Assembly: GCF_000186225.1 (NCBI RefSeq)
Contig: NC_014933.1
Location: 2,294,001 to 2,358,000, forward strand
Length of the DNA stretch: 64,000 bases
Direction of reading: 5' to 3'
Source of the DNA: Bacteroides helcogenes P 36-108
GTDB taxonomy: Bacteria; Bacteroidota; Bacteroidia; Bacteroidales; Bacteroidaceae
The notes under the pieces were generated by a model, which saw nothing but the letters and a program-made list of their open reading frames with translations, was not told the origin of the DNA and made no database searches. Positions within the stretch are counted from its first letter, which is position 1; the number at the start of each line of letters is the position of its first letter. Position numbers and translations under genes: made by a program. Below, piece by piece: positions 46,055 to 55,094 of this stretch.

Positions 46055-47755
46055 ATGAAAAAGATGCTTTTGACGCTTACTCTCTGTTTGTTGGCTCAGT
46101 GGAGTGTAGCTCAAGCGCCCAAGTGGGTGGAAAAAGCCAAACGTGCTGTCTTTTCAGTGGTAACATATGATCAGAGCGATAAGATACTGAATACCGGAAA
46201 TGGCTTTTTTATAACCGAAGACGGGATTGCCTTATCTGACTATGGTCTGTTTAAGGGTGCAAAGCGTGCCGTTATAATGAGTTCTGATGGTGTGCAGATG
46301 CCGGTTGAAGCTATTATGGGAGCCGATGATATGTATGATGTGGTAAAGTTCCGTGTAGGAATCTCCGGGAAAAAAGTTCCTGCTCTTTCTTTATCTGCCA
46401 CCTCTCTTGCAGCAGGTGATGAAGTGTATCTGTTGCCATATTCCACTCAGAAAGATCGTTCCTATACAGCAGGAAAGGTGAAAGAGGTTACCGCGATTGC
46501 TGGTGAATATTCATATTATACCCTCGGTATGCATTTGAAAGACAAGATGGTAAGTTGTCCTGTAATGACTGCGGATGGGCAGGTATTTGGTTTGGCACAG
46601 AAATCATCCGGTCAGGATACGGCTACCATTTGCTATGCGGTTGATGCTAATTTTGCTCAAAAACAAAATATCAGTGCATTGTCTTATGGAAATATGGCAT
46701 TGAAAGGCATTGATATCAAGAAAGCATTGCCGGATACAGAGGAACAGGCATTGGTGTTCCTCTATATGGTTTCTTCCCAGCTTTCATCCGAGAAATATAT
46801 GGAAGTTCTGAATGATTTCATATCCCGATATCCCAACAGTGCTGATGGTTATCTCCGTCGTGCTTCTCTGCTGCTGTCTCTGTCAACGGATGATGCCTCT
46901 ATGGATAAGGTTGTGGCAGATATGGATAAAGCGTTGTCTGTTGCTTCCAAAAAAGACGATACTTACTTCAACCGCGCCAAAATTATTTATGGTTATCGAC
47001 TGGGAAAGCCGGAAAAGGTTTATAAAGATTGGACTTTTGACAAGGCTTTGGAAGAAATAAAAAAGGCTATTTCCATTGAAGAATTACCGGTTTATGTACA
47101 AATGGAAGGTGATATATTGTTTGCCAAACAGGATTATCCGGCTGCGTATGCATGCTACGACAAGGTGAACAGAACGAACTTGGCGTCTGCGGCAACCTTT
47201 TTCAGTGCTGCCAAAACCAAAGAAATGATGCAGTCACCCGTGGAAGAAATATTGGCTTTGATGGATAGTTGCATGGCCCGTTTTCCGGAGCCCTATACGG
47301 AAGAGGCTGCTCCTTATCTGCTGGAACGCGCCCAAGTACGGATGAATGCGAATCAGGCACGTAATGCCATGCTTGATTATGATGCCTATTTCAAGGCTGT
47401 CAATGGCAACGTGAATGATGTGTTTTATTATTATCGTGAACAGGCAGCTTTGAAAGCGAAGCAGTATCAACGTGCGCTTGATGATTTAGCAAAGGCTATT
47501 GAACTGAATCATAAAGATTTGACTTACCGTGCCGAGTTGGCAGTGGTTAATATCCGTGTCGGTCGGAACGAAGAAGCTATCAATGTATTGAAAGCAGCTT
47601 TGGAGATAGATCCGAAGTATGCGGAAGCTTATCGTTTGATGGGGATTGCACAAGTTCAGATGAAAAAGAAGAATGAGGCGTGCGCCAGTTTCGCCAAGGC
47701 TAAGGAATTGGGCGATCCGAATGCTGATGCATTGATTGAAAAACATTGTAAGTAG
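46055..47755 (+). CDS. Secreted pseudoprotease-TPR protein (HtrA-like domain without catalytic triad)
   Basis: A 566-residue exported protein with signal peptide 1-19 (WSVAQA). Residues about 25-200 look like a trypsin/HtrA domain: NTGNGFFITEDGIALSDYG stands where active enzymes have GTGF...LTNxHVV, so the catalytic His is missing. The Ser block GNSGGPV is replaced by MVSCPVMTADGQVFGL, so Ser is missing too. Residues about 220-566 are TPR-like helical repeats (AYACYDKVNR, RALDDLAKAIELN, EAINVLKAALEIDPKYAEAYRL). It is probably a periplasmic scaffold. Its transcript begins upstream, in the recN-rlmB run. Confidence 0.75.
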   Translation: MKKMLLTLTLCLLAQWSVAQAPKWVEKAKRAVFSVVTYDQSDKILNTGNGFFITEDGIALSDYGLFKGAKRAVIMSSDGVQMPVEAIMGADDMYDVVKFRVGISGKKVPALSLSATSLAAGDEVYLLPYSTQKDRSYTAGKVKEVTAIAGEYSYYTLGMHLKDKMVSCPVMTADGQVFGLAQKSSGQDTATICYAVDANFAQKQNISALSYGNMALKGIDIKKALPDTEEQALVFLYMVSSQLSSEKYMEVLNDFISRYPNSADGYLRRASLLLSLSTDDASMDKVVADMDKALSVASKKDDTYFNRAKIIYGYRLGKPEKVYKDWTFDKALEEIKKAISIEELPVYVQMEGDILFAKQDYPAAYACYDKVNRTNLASAATFFSAAKTKEMMQSPVEEILALMDSCMARFPEPYTEEAAPYLLERAQVRMNANQARNAMLDYDAYFKAVNGNVNDVFYYYREQAALKAKQYQRALDDLAKAIELNHKDLTYRAELAVVNIRVGRNEEAINVLKAALEIDPKYAEAYRLMGIAQVQMKKKNEACASFAKAKELGDPNADALIEKHCK

Positions 47756-47764
47756 AAATAAAAA

Positions 47765-47798
47765 ACAAGAGCTCTGTTTTCCCAAGCAGAGCCCTTGT
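47765..47798 (+). terminator. Terminator after the pseudoprotease-TPR gene
   Basis: An interrupted stem, ACAAG-a-GCTCTG with CAGAGC-c-CTTGT, followed by TTGGGG. A second small hairpin, GGGGA/TCCCC, follows at 47801-47814. Together they probably close the long plus-strand operon. Confidence 0.6.
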
Positions 47799-47990
47799 TT
47801 GGGGAAATCTCCCCCTCCGTGTTAAAATTAAAGTTAAGTCTAGGTACAAACAGGTTATGAGTGAATTTCTTTCTCGTGTATTTGTTTATTGAATAAATGC
47901 ATCGGAGTTTGAAATACTGCATGTTTTCTGATATTTTTTGTGTCGGATGTTATAGAATACTGGTTATTAATTTAATAAAATAGTAAATCA

Positions 47991-48365
47991 ATGAAAAAAG
48001 TAATTTGCAGCCCAAAAGCTCCGGGAGCTATAGGGCCTTATAGTCAGGCTATCGAAGCAAATGGGATAGTATTTGTTTCAGGTCAATTGCCGATTGATGC
48101 TGTTACGGGAGCAATGGCAGAAGGTACTGAAGCCCAAACCCGACAATCATTGGAGAATGTGAAACATGTTCTGGAAGAAGCGGGAGTGAGTATGGCAAAC
48201 GTTGTGAAAACTACGGTTTTCCTGGAAGATATGTCACTGTTTGCCGACATGAATAAAGTGTATGCCACTTATTTTGACGGTGCTTTTCCTGCACGTTCGG
48301 CTGTTGCTGTGAAAGCACTGCCTAAAGATGCTTTAGTGGAGATTGAGTGCATTGCGGTTCGCTAA
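47991..48365 (+). CDS. ridA: RidA-family enamine/imine deaminase
   Basis: A 124-residue protein of the RidA (YjgF) family, which hydrolyses reactive 2-aminoacrylate and related imines released by PLP enzymes. GPYSQAIEANGIVFVSGQLP, TVFLEDMSLFADMNKVYA and RSAVAVKALPKDALVEIECIA are family blocks and include the conserved Arg and Glu. Its last 33 bases overlap the 3' end of convergent folC, so there is no room for an independent terminator. Confidence 0.94.
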   Translation: MKKVICSPKAPGAIGPYSQAIEANGIVFVSGQLPIDAVTGAMAEGTEAQTRQSLENVKHVLEEAGVSMANVVKTTVFLEDMSLFADMNKVYATYFDGAFPARSAVAVKALPKDALVEIECIAVR

Positions 48366-49586
48366 TAAATCCGCCACAATGAAATTGCTGCCTCCTACGA
48401 AGATGAAATCTTCCGGGAGGCTTTTTTTCTGTGCGGCCCTCACGGCACTGGGTACATCAGGATAACAAGAGCCTTGGAGGCCGGCAGTGGAGGCAAGTTC
48501 CTTTAATTCGCTTTCAGGCAATGCACGCTTTACGCTGGCTTTGGTAAAATAGTAAGTAGCCTCTTGAGGCAGTAATGCCAGTACCCCCCGGATATCCTTA
48601 TCGTTTACCATGCCTATTACAATATGCAGCCGGCGGTATGTTTGCTGTTTAAGTTGTTTGACAATGTAAGTGATGCCCCCTACATTGTGCCCGGTGTCAC
48701 AGATCAGGGTAGGAGCATCCTGTAATTTCTGCCAGCGTCCCATCAGCCCCGTCAATTCGGTGACATGGGCAAAGCCACTGCGCACGGACTGTTCGTCCAA
48801 GCGAAATCCGGCTTCTTGCAAAAGCGGGAGAACGGTGAGGATAGTGCGGGTGTTTTTTTTCTGATAGATTCCTTCCAGTTCACATTCTATTCCGGGATAA
48901 TCCTCTCGGTCATTTTCTTCCGCAAAATAGACGGGTGCTCCTGTTTCCAATGCTTTTTTCAGAAAAACGGGTTTGGTTTCAGGAATGGTTTCTCCGATGA
49001 CAACGGGGATATCTTTCTTTATTATGCCTGCTTTCTCTTCCGCTATTTTGGCTAATGTATCCCCCAGAAACTGAGTGTGGTCAAAACTTATATTAGTTAT
49101 GAGGCATAAGTCCGGATGGATGATGTTGGTGCAATCCAACCGTCCTCCCAAGCCGACCTCAATCACAGCTACATCTACTTTTTCATCGGCAAAGTAGCGG
49201 AATGCCATAGCAGTGGTCAGTTCGAAGAAGGAGGGATGCAGTGGTTCGAAGAAATTGCGCTCTTTCTCCACAAAATGAATGACATATTCTTCTGGTATAG
49301 GCCGGCCGTTCACGCGGATGCGTTCACGGAAATCTATCAGGTGTGGGGAAGTATATAGTCCGACTCGATAGCCTGCTTCCTGCAATATGGCGGCAAGAGT
49401 ATGGGAGCAAGACCCCTTTCCGTTTGTGCCGGCTACGTGTATGCTGCGGAATGACCGGTGCGGATGCCCGAAGTGTTCATCCAAGGCTAACGTGTTTTCC
49501 AGCCCTTCTTTATATGCCGAACTGCCTACTTGCTGGAACATGGGTGCGCTGTTATATAAGTAAGTTAAAGTGTCCTGATAATCCAT
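48333..49586 (-). CDS. folC: Bifunctional dihydrofolate / folylpolyglutamate synthase
   Basis: A 417-residue Mur-ligase-fold enzyme that adds glutamate to dihydropteroate and folates. The ATP loop is HVAGTNGKGSCSHTLA (near residue 50), and IEVGLGGRLDCTNII and ISFDHTQFLGDTLAKIAEEK are FolC blocks. The C-terminal domain has ICDTGHNVGGI. It is divergent from the phoH gene with its own TATCTTTG element, and its 3' end overlaps ridA. Confidence 0.94.
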   Translation of the reverse strand: MDYQDTLTYLYNSAPMFQQVGSSAYKEGLENTLALDEHFGHPHRSFRSIHVAGTNGKGSCSHTLAAILQEAGYRVGLYTSPHLIDFRERIRVNGRPIPEEYVIHFVEKERNFFEPLHPSFFELTTAMAFRYFADEKVDVAVIEVGLGGRLDCTNIIHPDLCLITNISFDHTQFLGDTLAKIAEEKAGIIKKDIPVVIGETIPETKPVFLKKALETGAPVYFAEENDREDYPGIECELEGIYQKKNTRTILTVLPLLQEAGFRLDEQSVRSGFAHVTELTGLMGRWQKLQDAPTLICDTGHNVGGITYIVKQLKQQTYRRLHIVIGMVNDKDIRGVLALLPQEATYYFTKASVKRALPESELKELASTAGLQGSCYPDVPSAVRAAQKKSLPEDFIFVGGSNFIVADLLANRNALNLH

Positions 49587-49651
49587 CTTTTATAATATTT
49601 AACAAGGGAACGATCCTTTCGACCCGTTTATTTGTTTATCTTTAGTGACGA

Positions 49652-49659
49652 CAAAGATA
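49652..49659 (-). promoter_or_regulatory. -7 element of folC
   Basis: The minus strand reads TATCTTTG, an exact match, 66 bases upstream of the folC start. On the plus strand, TATCTTTA at 49637-49644 could serve phoH, so the two promoters overlap. Confidence 0.5.
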
Positions 49660-49689
49660 GCGTAAAATTCGGCTTGTCTTGTCAATGAT

Positions 49690-51039
49690 ATGAACAATTT
49701 AAATCTAACGAGTATGGGAGCTAAGAAAAACTTTGTGATTGATACGAATGTAATCCTTCACGATTATAAATGTTTGAAGAATTTTCAAGAGAATGACATC
49801 TATCTTCCCATTGTGGTTCTTGAGGAATTGGATAAATTCAAGAAAGGCAATGAACAAATTAATTTTAATGCCCGTGAGTTTGTCCGTGAACTTGACTTAA
49901 TTACCGATGACGATCTTTTCACAAAGGGTGCACCGTTGGGTGAAGGTTTGGGGCGTTTGTTTGTGGTAGCCGGTAAAATTGATTCTAAGCGGGTGCAAGA
50001 TTCTTTTCCCGAACGTATCCCTGATCACCAGATTTTATCGGTTGCAGATTGGCTGACTGAAAAGCAACCGAAGGTGAAATCCATTCTTGTCACGAAGGAC
50101 GTTAACCTGCGCATGAAAGCACGTTCTATCGGCTTGTTGTGTGAAGATTACATCAACGACAAAGTGCTGAACGTAGATATATTCGAAAAATCAAATGAGA
50201 TATTTGAAGGAATTGATCCTGCTCTGATAGACCGTATTTATTCTTCAAAAGAGGGCTTGGATATCAGTGAATTCGATTTCAAGGATGTTATCCATCCCAA
50301 TGATTGCTTTGTTTTGAAAAGTGACCGGAGCAGTGTGCTCGCGCGTTATAATCCTTTCACGCATTCTGTCTGCCGGGTAAATAAGACTAAAAATTATGGC
50401 ATTGAACCGCGTAATGCCGAACAAAGCTTTGCGTTCGAGGTATTAAACGATCCTAACATCAAACTGGTTGCTTTGACCGGTAAGGCTGGAACCGGTAAAA
50501 CACTGCTGGCATTGGCTGCTGCATTGGGCAAACTGACCGACTATAAACAGATTTTGCTGGCACGTCCTATCGTGGCTCTCTCCAATAAGGATTTGGGCTT
50601 CCTTCCCGGTGATGCGAATGAAAAGGTGGCTCCCTACATGCAGCCTTTGTTTGATAATCTGAATGTAATCAAGCATCAGTTTGCTTCCAATTCCAGTGAA
50701 GTGAAACGCCTTGAGGACATGCAGAAAAGTGAACAGTTGGTAATCGAGGCTCTGGCTTTTATTCGCGGGCGTAGCTTGAGTGAGACATATTGTATTATCG
50801 ATGAGGCTCAGAATTTGACTCCTCATGAAATAAAGACGGTTATTACCCGTGCGGGAGAGGGCACGAAAATGGTATTTACCGGTGATATCCAGCAGATAGA
50901 CCAGCCTTATTTGGATAGCCAGTCCAACGGGCTTGTTTATATGATAGATCGTATGCGTGACCAAAGTTTGTTTGCCCATGTCAACTTGGTTAAAGGCGAA
51001 CGCAGCCAGTTAAGTGAATTGGCAAGCAATTTGATGTAG
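49690..51039 (+). CDS. PIN-PhoH fusion protein (YlaK/PhoH2-like)
   Basis: A 449-residue protein joining an N-terminal PIN nuclease domain (about 10-150; FVIDTNVILHDY, LEELDKFKKG, ILVTKDVNLRMKA) to a C-terminal PhoH ATPase (about 240-449; Walker A LTGKAGTGKTLLALAAAL, Walker B CIIDEAQNLTPHE, FTGDIQQIDQPYLD). Such fusions unwind and cut RNA and are linked to toxin-antitoxin-like RNA decay. The start may be the ninth codon (MGAKKNF). A hairpin terminator follows. Confidence 0.9.
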   Translation: MNNLNLTSMGAKKNFVIDTNVILHDYKCLKNFQENDIYLPIVVLEELDKFKKGNEQINFNAREFVRELDLITDDDLFTKGAPLGEGLGRLFVVAGKIDSKRVQDSFPERIPDHQILSVADWLTEKQPKVKSILVTKDVNLRMKARSIGLLCEDYINDKVLNVDIFEKSNEIFEGIDPALIDRIYSSKEGLDISEFDFKDVIHPNDCFVLKSDRSSVLARYNPFTHSVCRVNKTKNYGIEPRNAEQSFAFEVLNDPNIKLVALTGKAGTGKTLLALAAALGKLTDYKQILLARPIVALSNKDLGFLPGDANEKVAPYMQPLFDNLNVIKHQFASNSSEVKRLEDMQKSEQLVIEALAFIRGRSLSETYCIIDEAQNLTPHEIKTVITRAGEGTKMVFTGDIQQIDQPYLDSQSNGLVYMIDRMRDQSLFAHVNLVKGERSQLSELASNLM

Positions 51040-51068
51040 GCAAAATATAATTTGCGGCATGAAGGCTT

Positions 51069-51110
51069 TTATCTCGCCTCTTTCCATATTTTGGGAGGGA
51101 GGCGAGGTAA
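51069..51110 (+). terminator. Terminator after the PIN-PhoH gene
   Basis: A 17-bp stem with three G-T pairs (TTATCTCGCCTC... with ...GAGGCGAGGTAA) around an 8-base loop, followed by TTTTATAAT. Confidence 0.75.
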
Positions 51111-51183
51111 TTTTATAATGAACGATAATTTTAAATTATAACATTTTTTTATCTATTTGTTACTCCCTTTTGCTAAAATAGTG

Positions 51184-51191
51184 TATCTTTG
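51184..51191 (+). promoter_or_regulatory. -7 element of the CapD-like gene
   Basis: TATCTTTG, an exact match, 30 bases upstream of the ATG at 51222. It rules out translation starts at or before 51191. Confidence 0.55.
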
Positions 51192-51221
51192 CCTCGCCTA
51201 AAACAAAAACTGTCAAGCGAA

Positions 51222-53123
51222 ATGAAGCGAAAATTTTTTCATCGGTATCTTTCCGCGAAAGTACTGCCGATATGGACTATTCTGTTGATTGATGTGTTTA
51301 TCATCATCATATCCAGTCTTTTGGCCTATGCACTCCGATATGACTTCAGGAGCGTTTTTCTGGAATCATCTACCATTGATAAGACTATTTTATGGACGGT
51401 TATTGTAAATCTTGTGTTTTTCAGGGTTTTCCGTACCTATTCCAATGTGTTGCGTTTTTCTTCCTTTGTCGATATAATGCGTATCTTTGTTTCGTTGACG
51501 GTATCGTATGCGGTGTTGATGGTTACGAGTGTCCTGGTCGGCAATTATATGAACTTTAATCTGGCTCCGGTCAGTGTGTTGTTCATGTCTTATATTATCA
51601 GTTTTGCCATGATGTCCTGTTCTCGTGTAGTTGTCAAGACATTTTTTGAAGCCTTGAATTTTGACGGCACGCATAGTGCAAATGTTTTTATTTATGGTGC
51701 TAAAGAAGCCGGTGTAAATATCGCTAAAGCCTTACGTGTAAATTTGCGCAATCATTACCGTTTGCGCGGATTCATTGCGGATGAACCTGAATTGATAAAC
51801 AAAGTGATGATGGGTGTCAGAGTATTCCCCAATGACGATACATTGATTGACGTTCTAAATGACCGTGATGTACAGACCATCATCATTTCTCCTGCCAAGA
51901 TGGAGGAACTGAAAAAGTCTGATATGACTGACCGCTTGCTGGCGCATAACGTTAAGCTGATGACGGCTCCCCCCTTGAGTGAGTGGGACGGACAGACGCT
52001 GAACCGCACCCAGTTGAAGGAAATACAGATTGAAGACCTGCTGCAGCGAAATCCCATTGAGATTGATATTCATAAGGTAGCTTCCCATTTGGAAGGCAAA
52101 CGTGTAATGATTACCGGTGCTGCCGGTTCCATTGGTAGTGAAATAATGCGTCAGGTCGCTTCTTTCAATCCCTATAAGCTGATTTTGGTAGATCAGGCGG
52201 AGACTCCTTTGCATGACATCCGTTTGGAACTTCAGGATCGTTGGCGTGATATAGATGCCGAGACCATCATTGCCGATATTTCCAATGTCACCCGTATGGA
52301 GGCTATTTTTCAGGAATTCAAGCCTCAGTATATTTTCCATGCCGCTGCTTATAAGCATGTGCCTATGATGGAAGATAACGTGTCCGAATCCATTCAGGTC
52401 AACATCTTTGGAACACGTACGGTGGCCGATCTGGCTGTGAAATACGGTGCTGAGAAGTTTGTCATGATTTCTACCGATAAAGCTGTCAACCCAACCAATG
52501 TGATGGGCTGTTCCAAGCGTATTTGTGAGATTTATGTACAGTCTTTGGCTAAGAAGTTGCAAAAGGAGGGAGGGCATGTTACCCAATTTATTACTACCCG
52601 CTTTGGCAATGTCTTAGGCTCCAACGGTTCTGTGATTCCCCGCTTTCGTGACCAGATTCAGCGGGGAGGCCCTGTTACTGTGACCCATCCTGAAATTATA
52701 CGCTATTTCATGACTATTCCTGAAGCCTGCCGTCTGGTGCTTGAAGCCGGAAGTATGGGTAATGGCGGAGAAATATACATTTTCGATATGGGCAAGCCGG
52801 TGAAGATTGTTGACCTTGCCAAGCGTATGATCAGCCTTTCCGGCCGTACGGATGTGAAGATCGAGTTTACAGGTCTGCGTCATGGTGAAAAGCTTTATGA
52901 AGAACTTTTGAATGTAAAAGAGCTGACAAAGCCTACTTATCATGAGAAGATTATGATTGCCACTGTCCGCGAATATGATTATGATGATGTGAAAGAACGC
53001 ATCCGGAAGTTGATTGATGTAAGCTATACCTATGATCAGATGAAGATAGTAGCCGCCATGAAGGACATTGTTCCGGAGTTTGTCAGCAAGAATTCTTGCT
53101 TTGAGGCTTTGGATAAGAAATAG
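51222..53123 (+). CDS. CapD/WbpM-like membrane nucleotide-sugar 4,6-dehydratase
   Basis: A 633-residue inner-membrane enzyme. Four or five helices (about residues 10-140) are followed by a CoA-binding-like domain and then an extended SDR dehydratase domain starting at MITGAAGSIGSEIMRQ (near residue 298). FHAAAYKHVPMMEDN, STDKAVNPTNVMGCSKRICE and TTRFGNVLGSNGSVIPRF are CapD/WbpM/FlaA1-type blocks; Met replaces the usual catalytic Tyr in that branch. It makes a UDP-4-keto-6-deoxy-HexNAc for capsule, O-antigen or glycoprotein glycans. It is not in a capsule cluster here, suggesting a general housekeeping role. Confidence 0.9.
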   Translation: MKRKFFHRYLSAKVLPIWTILLIDVFIIIISSLLAYALRYDFRSVFLESSTIDKTILWTVIVNLVFFRVFRTYSNVLRFSSFVDIMRIFVSLTVSYAVLMVTSVLVGNYMNFNLAPVSVLFMSYIISFAMMSCSRVVVKTFFEALNFDGTHSANVFIYGAKEAGVNIAKALRVNLRNHYRLRGFIADEPELINKVMMGVRVFPNDDTLIDVLNDRDVQTIIISPAKMEELKKSDMTDRLLAHNVKLMTAPPLSEWDGQTLNRTQLKEIQIEDLLQRNPIEIDIHKVASHLEGKRVMITGAAGSIGSEIMRQVASFNPYKLILVDQAETPLHDIRLELQDRWRDIDAETIIADISNVTRMEAIFQEFKPQYIFHAAAYKHVPMMEDNVSESIQVNIFGTRTVADLAVKYGAEKFVMISTDKAVNPTNVMGCSKRICEIYVQSLAKKLQKEGGHVTQFITTRFGNVLGSNGSVIPRFRDQIQRGGPVTVTHPEIIRYFMTIPEACRLVLEAGSMGNGGEIYIFDMGKPVKIVDLAKRMISLSGRTDVKIEFTGLRHGEKLYEELLNVKELTKPTYHEKIMIATVREYDYDDVKERIRKLIDVSYTYDQMKIVAAMKDIVPEFVSKNSCFEALDKK

Positions 53124-53161
53124 AAACGGGGTTCATAAGGAACCCCGTTTCTATTTCTTAT
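53113..53161. terminator. 22-bp bidirectional terminator
   Basis: Two perfect 22-base arms (53113-53134 and 53140-53161) around the loop ATAAG, with core AACGGGGTTC/GAACCCCGTT. It includes the last codons of the CapD-like gene and lies 14 bases before the end of the convergent DHODH-like gene. Confidence 0.8.
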
Positions 53162-53175
53162 GATTCTGCGGAAGT

Positions 53176-54153
53176 TTAATCGCGTGAAGTGAAGTATTTC
53201 AAGAACTGAGTACGTTCAAATGTGTTGATGCCTTTCGGATCATTTACATTCAGAATACCTTTAAACTGATTGATGCTTTTCATTCCCTTGAAATCCATCC
53301 ACGAGTTAAGGAAACGGGTGAATTCGGCAATTGTCGAATAGGAGTTCTGGTAAAGTACACTGCATATTTCTACGGCAGAAGCGCCCGCCAATATAGCCTT
53401 GACAACACCTTCCGGTGAATGTATGCCGCCTGATGCCGCATAATCCAGATTGCCTACGGATGCGGAAGCAATGCCGATCCATCGTAAGGCTTTGGACAGA
53501 TCTGCCTCGCTACTGAATACATTGCCGGAAACCTGTGTCATTTTCTCGATATTGATGTCCGGCTGGTAGAAACGGTTGAACAGCACTATTGCGGCGGCTC
53601 CATTGGCATATAATTGATTGATAAGAGCGACGGGATTGGTCAGATTATCACCTAACTTCATGATAACCGGAATATTGACAGTTTTTTTAATATGGCTCAG
53701 GATGTCAATGTGCCGTTGTTCAAAGGAGCCATAAGTATATTCCACATCTGTTTGCAGGGCAAGAATGTTAATTTCCAGTGCATCTGCACCCGCTTCTTCT
53801 ATTTGCTTTGCAAAGTCAACCCAATCCGCGTTTTGATAACAGTTTATGCTGGCGATGACCGGAATATTACAGCTTTTCTTGCTGTCTCTGATCAGGTTCA
53901 AGTATTCACCCAATTTATGTTGGCGGATGTAGCCTACAAGGTAGTCGCTGCCTTCGGGATACATGTTGGGATCTCCCAGCCAGTCGGCCTCCATCATGAT
54001 TTGTTCTTCAAAAAGAGATTTGAGCACAATGGCTCCTGCACCTGATTCGGCCAATTTCTGGTTTTTGGCGGCGCTGTCTGTCAGTCCGGAACTGCTGACG
54101 ATAATCGGGTTTTTCAGTTTTAACCCGGCAAAACTCGTTTCTAATGTTGTCAT
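53176..54153 (-). CDS. Dihydroorotate-dehydrogenase-like flavoprotein
   Basis: A 325-residue beta/alpha-barrel flavoprotein. FAGLKLKNPIIVSSSGLTDSA opens like PyrD, and ASGGIHSPEGVVKAILAGASAVEICS is an FMN phosphate loop. However, the segment that in PyrD holds the catalytic Cys or Ser (NxSCPN or NVSSPN) reads EINILALQTD, with neither residue. It is therefore a paralogue with a different substrate or no dehydrogenase activity, not the pyrimidine enzyme. It lies 12 bases downstream of the YggS-family gene and is probably in the same transcript. Confidence 0.82.
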   Translation of the reverse strand: MTTLETSFAGLKLKNPIIVSSSGLTDSAAKNQKLAESGAGAIVLKSLFEEQIMMEADWLGDPNMYPEGSDYLVGYIRQHKLGEYLNLIRDSKKSCNIPVIASINCYQNADWVDFAKQIEEAGADALEINILALQTDVEYTYGSFEQRHIDILSHIKKTVNIPVIMKLGDNLTNPVALINQLYANGAAAIVLFNRFYQPDINIEKMTQVSGNVFSSEADLSKALRWIGIASASVGNLDYAASGGIHSPEGVVKAILAGASAVEICSVLYQNSYSTIAEFTRFLNSWMDFKGMKSINQFKGILNVNDPKGINTFERTQFLKYFTSRD

Positions 54154-54165
54154 GATAATGATTAT

Positions 54166-54837
54166 TTATTGATAGTTTCTCTCTCCAAAAATTTTGCTTC
54201 CCACACGTATCAGGGTACTTCCGGCGGCAATGGCTTCATGATAGTCATGAGACATTCCCATGGACAGTTCCCGGAATGATCCTTCATCGGGAAACCAAGT
54301 GGACTTCACTTCATGGAAGAAGCTTTCTAATGAACAAAATTCAGCTTTGATTTGTTCGGCATTATCAGTGTTGGTGGCCATTCCCATCAGTCCGCAGATC
54401 CGTATATTTCCCAGTTTTTTCCATCCGCCGGATGACAGCATCTCCCGGCACTCGTCAAAGCTGAATCCGAACTTGGTTTCTTCGCGTGCAATGTGCAGTT
54501 GCAGCAGGCAATCCACGGTTCTGTTCATCTTGGCTGCCTGTTTGTTGACTTCAGCAAGCAGTTTATAAGAGTCTATCCCATGAATCAATGCTACGTACGG
54601 AACAATGTATTTTATTTTATTGCTTTGCAGATGTCCGATGAAATGCCATTCTATATCTTTAGGAAGGCTTTCATACTTGGCGGTCATCTCCTGCACCTTA
54701 CTTTCTCCGAACACACGTTGGCCGGCGCGATATGCTTCTTCTATCGCCTCATTGGGGTGAAATTTGGAAACAGCTACCAGTTGTACTCCTTCTGGCAGTT
54801 CGCTCAGTATTTGTTTTAAATTTTTTGCAATCATCAT
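54166..54837 (-). CDS. YggS/PLPBP-family pyridoxal-phosphate homeostasis protein
   Basis: A protein of about 223 residues with a fold type III barrel that binds PLP and buffers vitamin B6 without known catalysis. The PLP Lys is in QLVAVSKFHPNEAIEEAY. GESKVQEMTAKYESLPKDIEWHF, split here as GESKVQEM and IEWHFIGHLQSNKI, are family blocks, as is LSMGMSHDYHEAIAAGST. ATG at 54837 (or the next codon) fits the family better than the frame opening at 54864. Confidence 0.9.
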   Translation of the reverse strand: MMIAKNLKQILSELPEGVQLVAVSKFHPNEAIEEAYRAGQRVFGESKVQEMTAKYESLPKDIEWHFIGHLQSNKIKYIVPYVALIHGIDSYKLLAEVNKQAAKMNRTVDCLLQLHIAREETKFGFSFDECREMLSSGGWKKLGNIRICGLMGMATNTDNAEQIKAEFCSLESFFHEVKSTWFPDEGSFRELSMGMSHDYHEAIAAGSTLIRVGSKIFGERNYQ

Positions 54838-54929
54838 TTGAACATTTAATAAGAAGTTTCGCACATTCTGTAAAAGGCTTATGAATTATAATTAATCATT
54901 GCCTTGTTATTGAGAAAATGGCCTTAAGG

Positions 54930-54993
54930 TTTTTACTAAAACTTCTTAGGATTTTTACTAAAAATCTCCCGAAGTTTTAGTAAAAATCCTAAG
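54930..54993. repeat. Three copies of a 12-mer forming two mutually exclusive hairpins
   Basis: The 12-mer TTTTTACTAAAA occurs twice (54930-54941 and about 54952-54963) and once inverted (54975-54986). The single right arm can pair with the first copy (54930-54945 with 54971-54986, 16 bp) or with the second (54945-54963 with 54975-54993, 19 bp), not both. It lies between the DUF4494 and YggS-family genes, both on the minus strand. Confidence 0.6.
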
Positions 54994-55094
54994 ATGTTAT
55001 ACTGAATCTCTTTTCCCGTTCAGAAACTATTGGGGCGGGAAGGACAATTCTTTTTTAATCGCATTCTCGTGACTTGTGAAATGTTTGTAAATAT

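Noticed and set aside
51189..51221. Longer start for the CapD-like protein
   Set aside because: The upstream TTG lies within the TATCTTTG promoter element, so it would not be in the mRNA.
53176..54153. Canonical pyrD call for the DHODH-like gene
   Set aside because: The catalytic Cys/Ser segment is missing, and the neighbours are not pyrimidine genes.
54930..54993. CRISPR-like array
   Set aside because: Only three 12-base copies, one inverted, without unique spacers of regular length and without cas genes.
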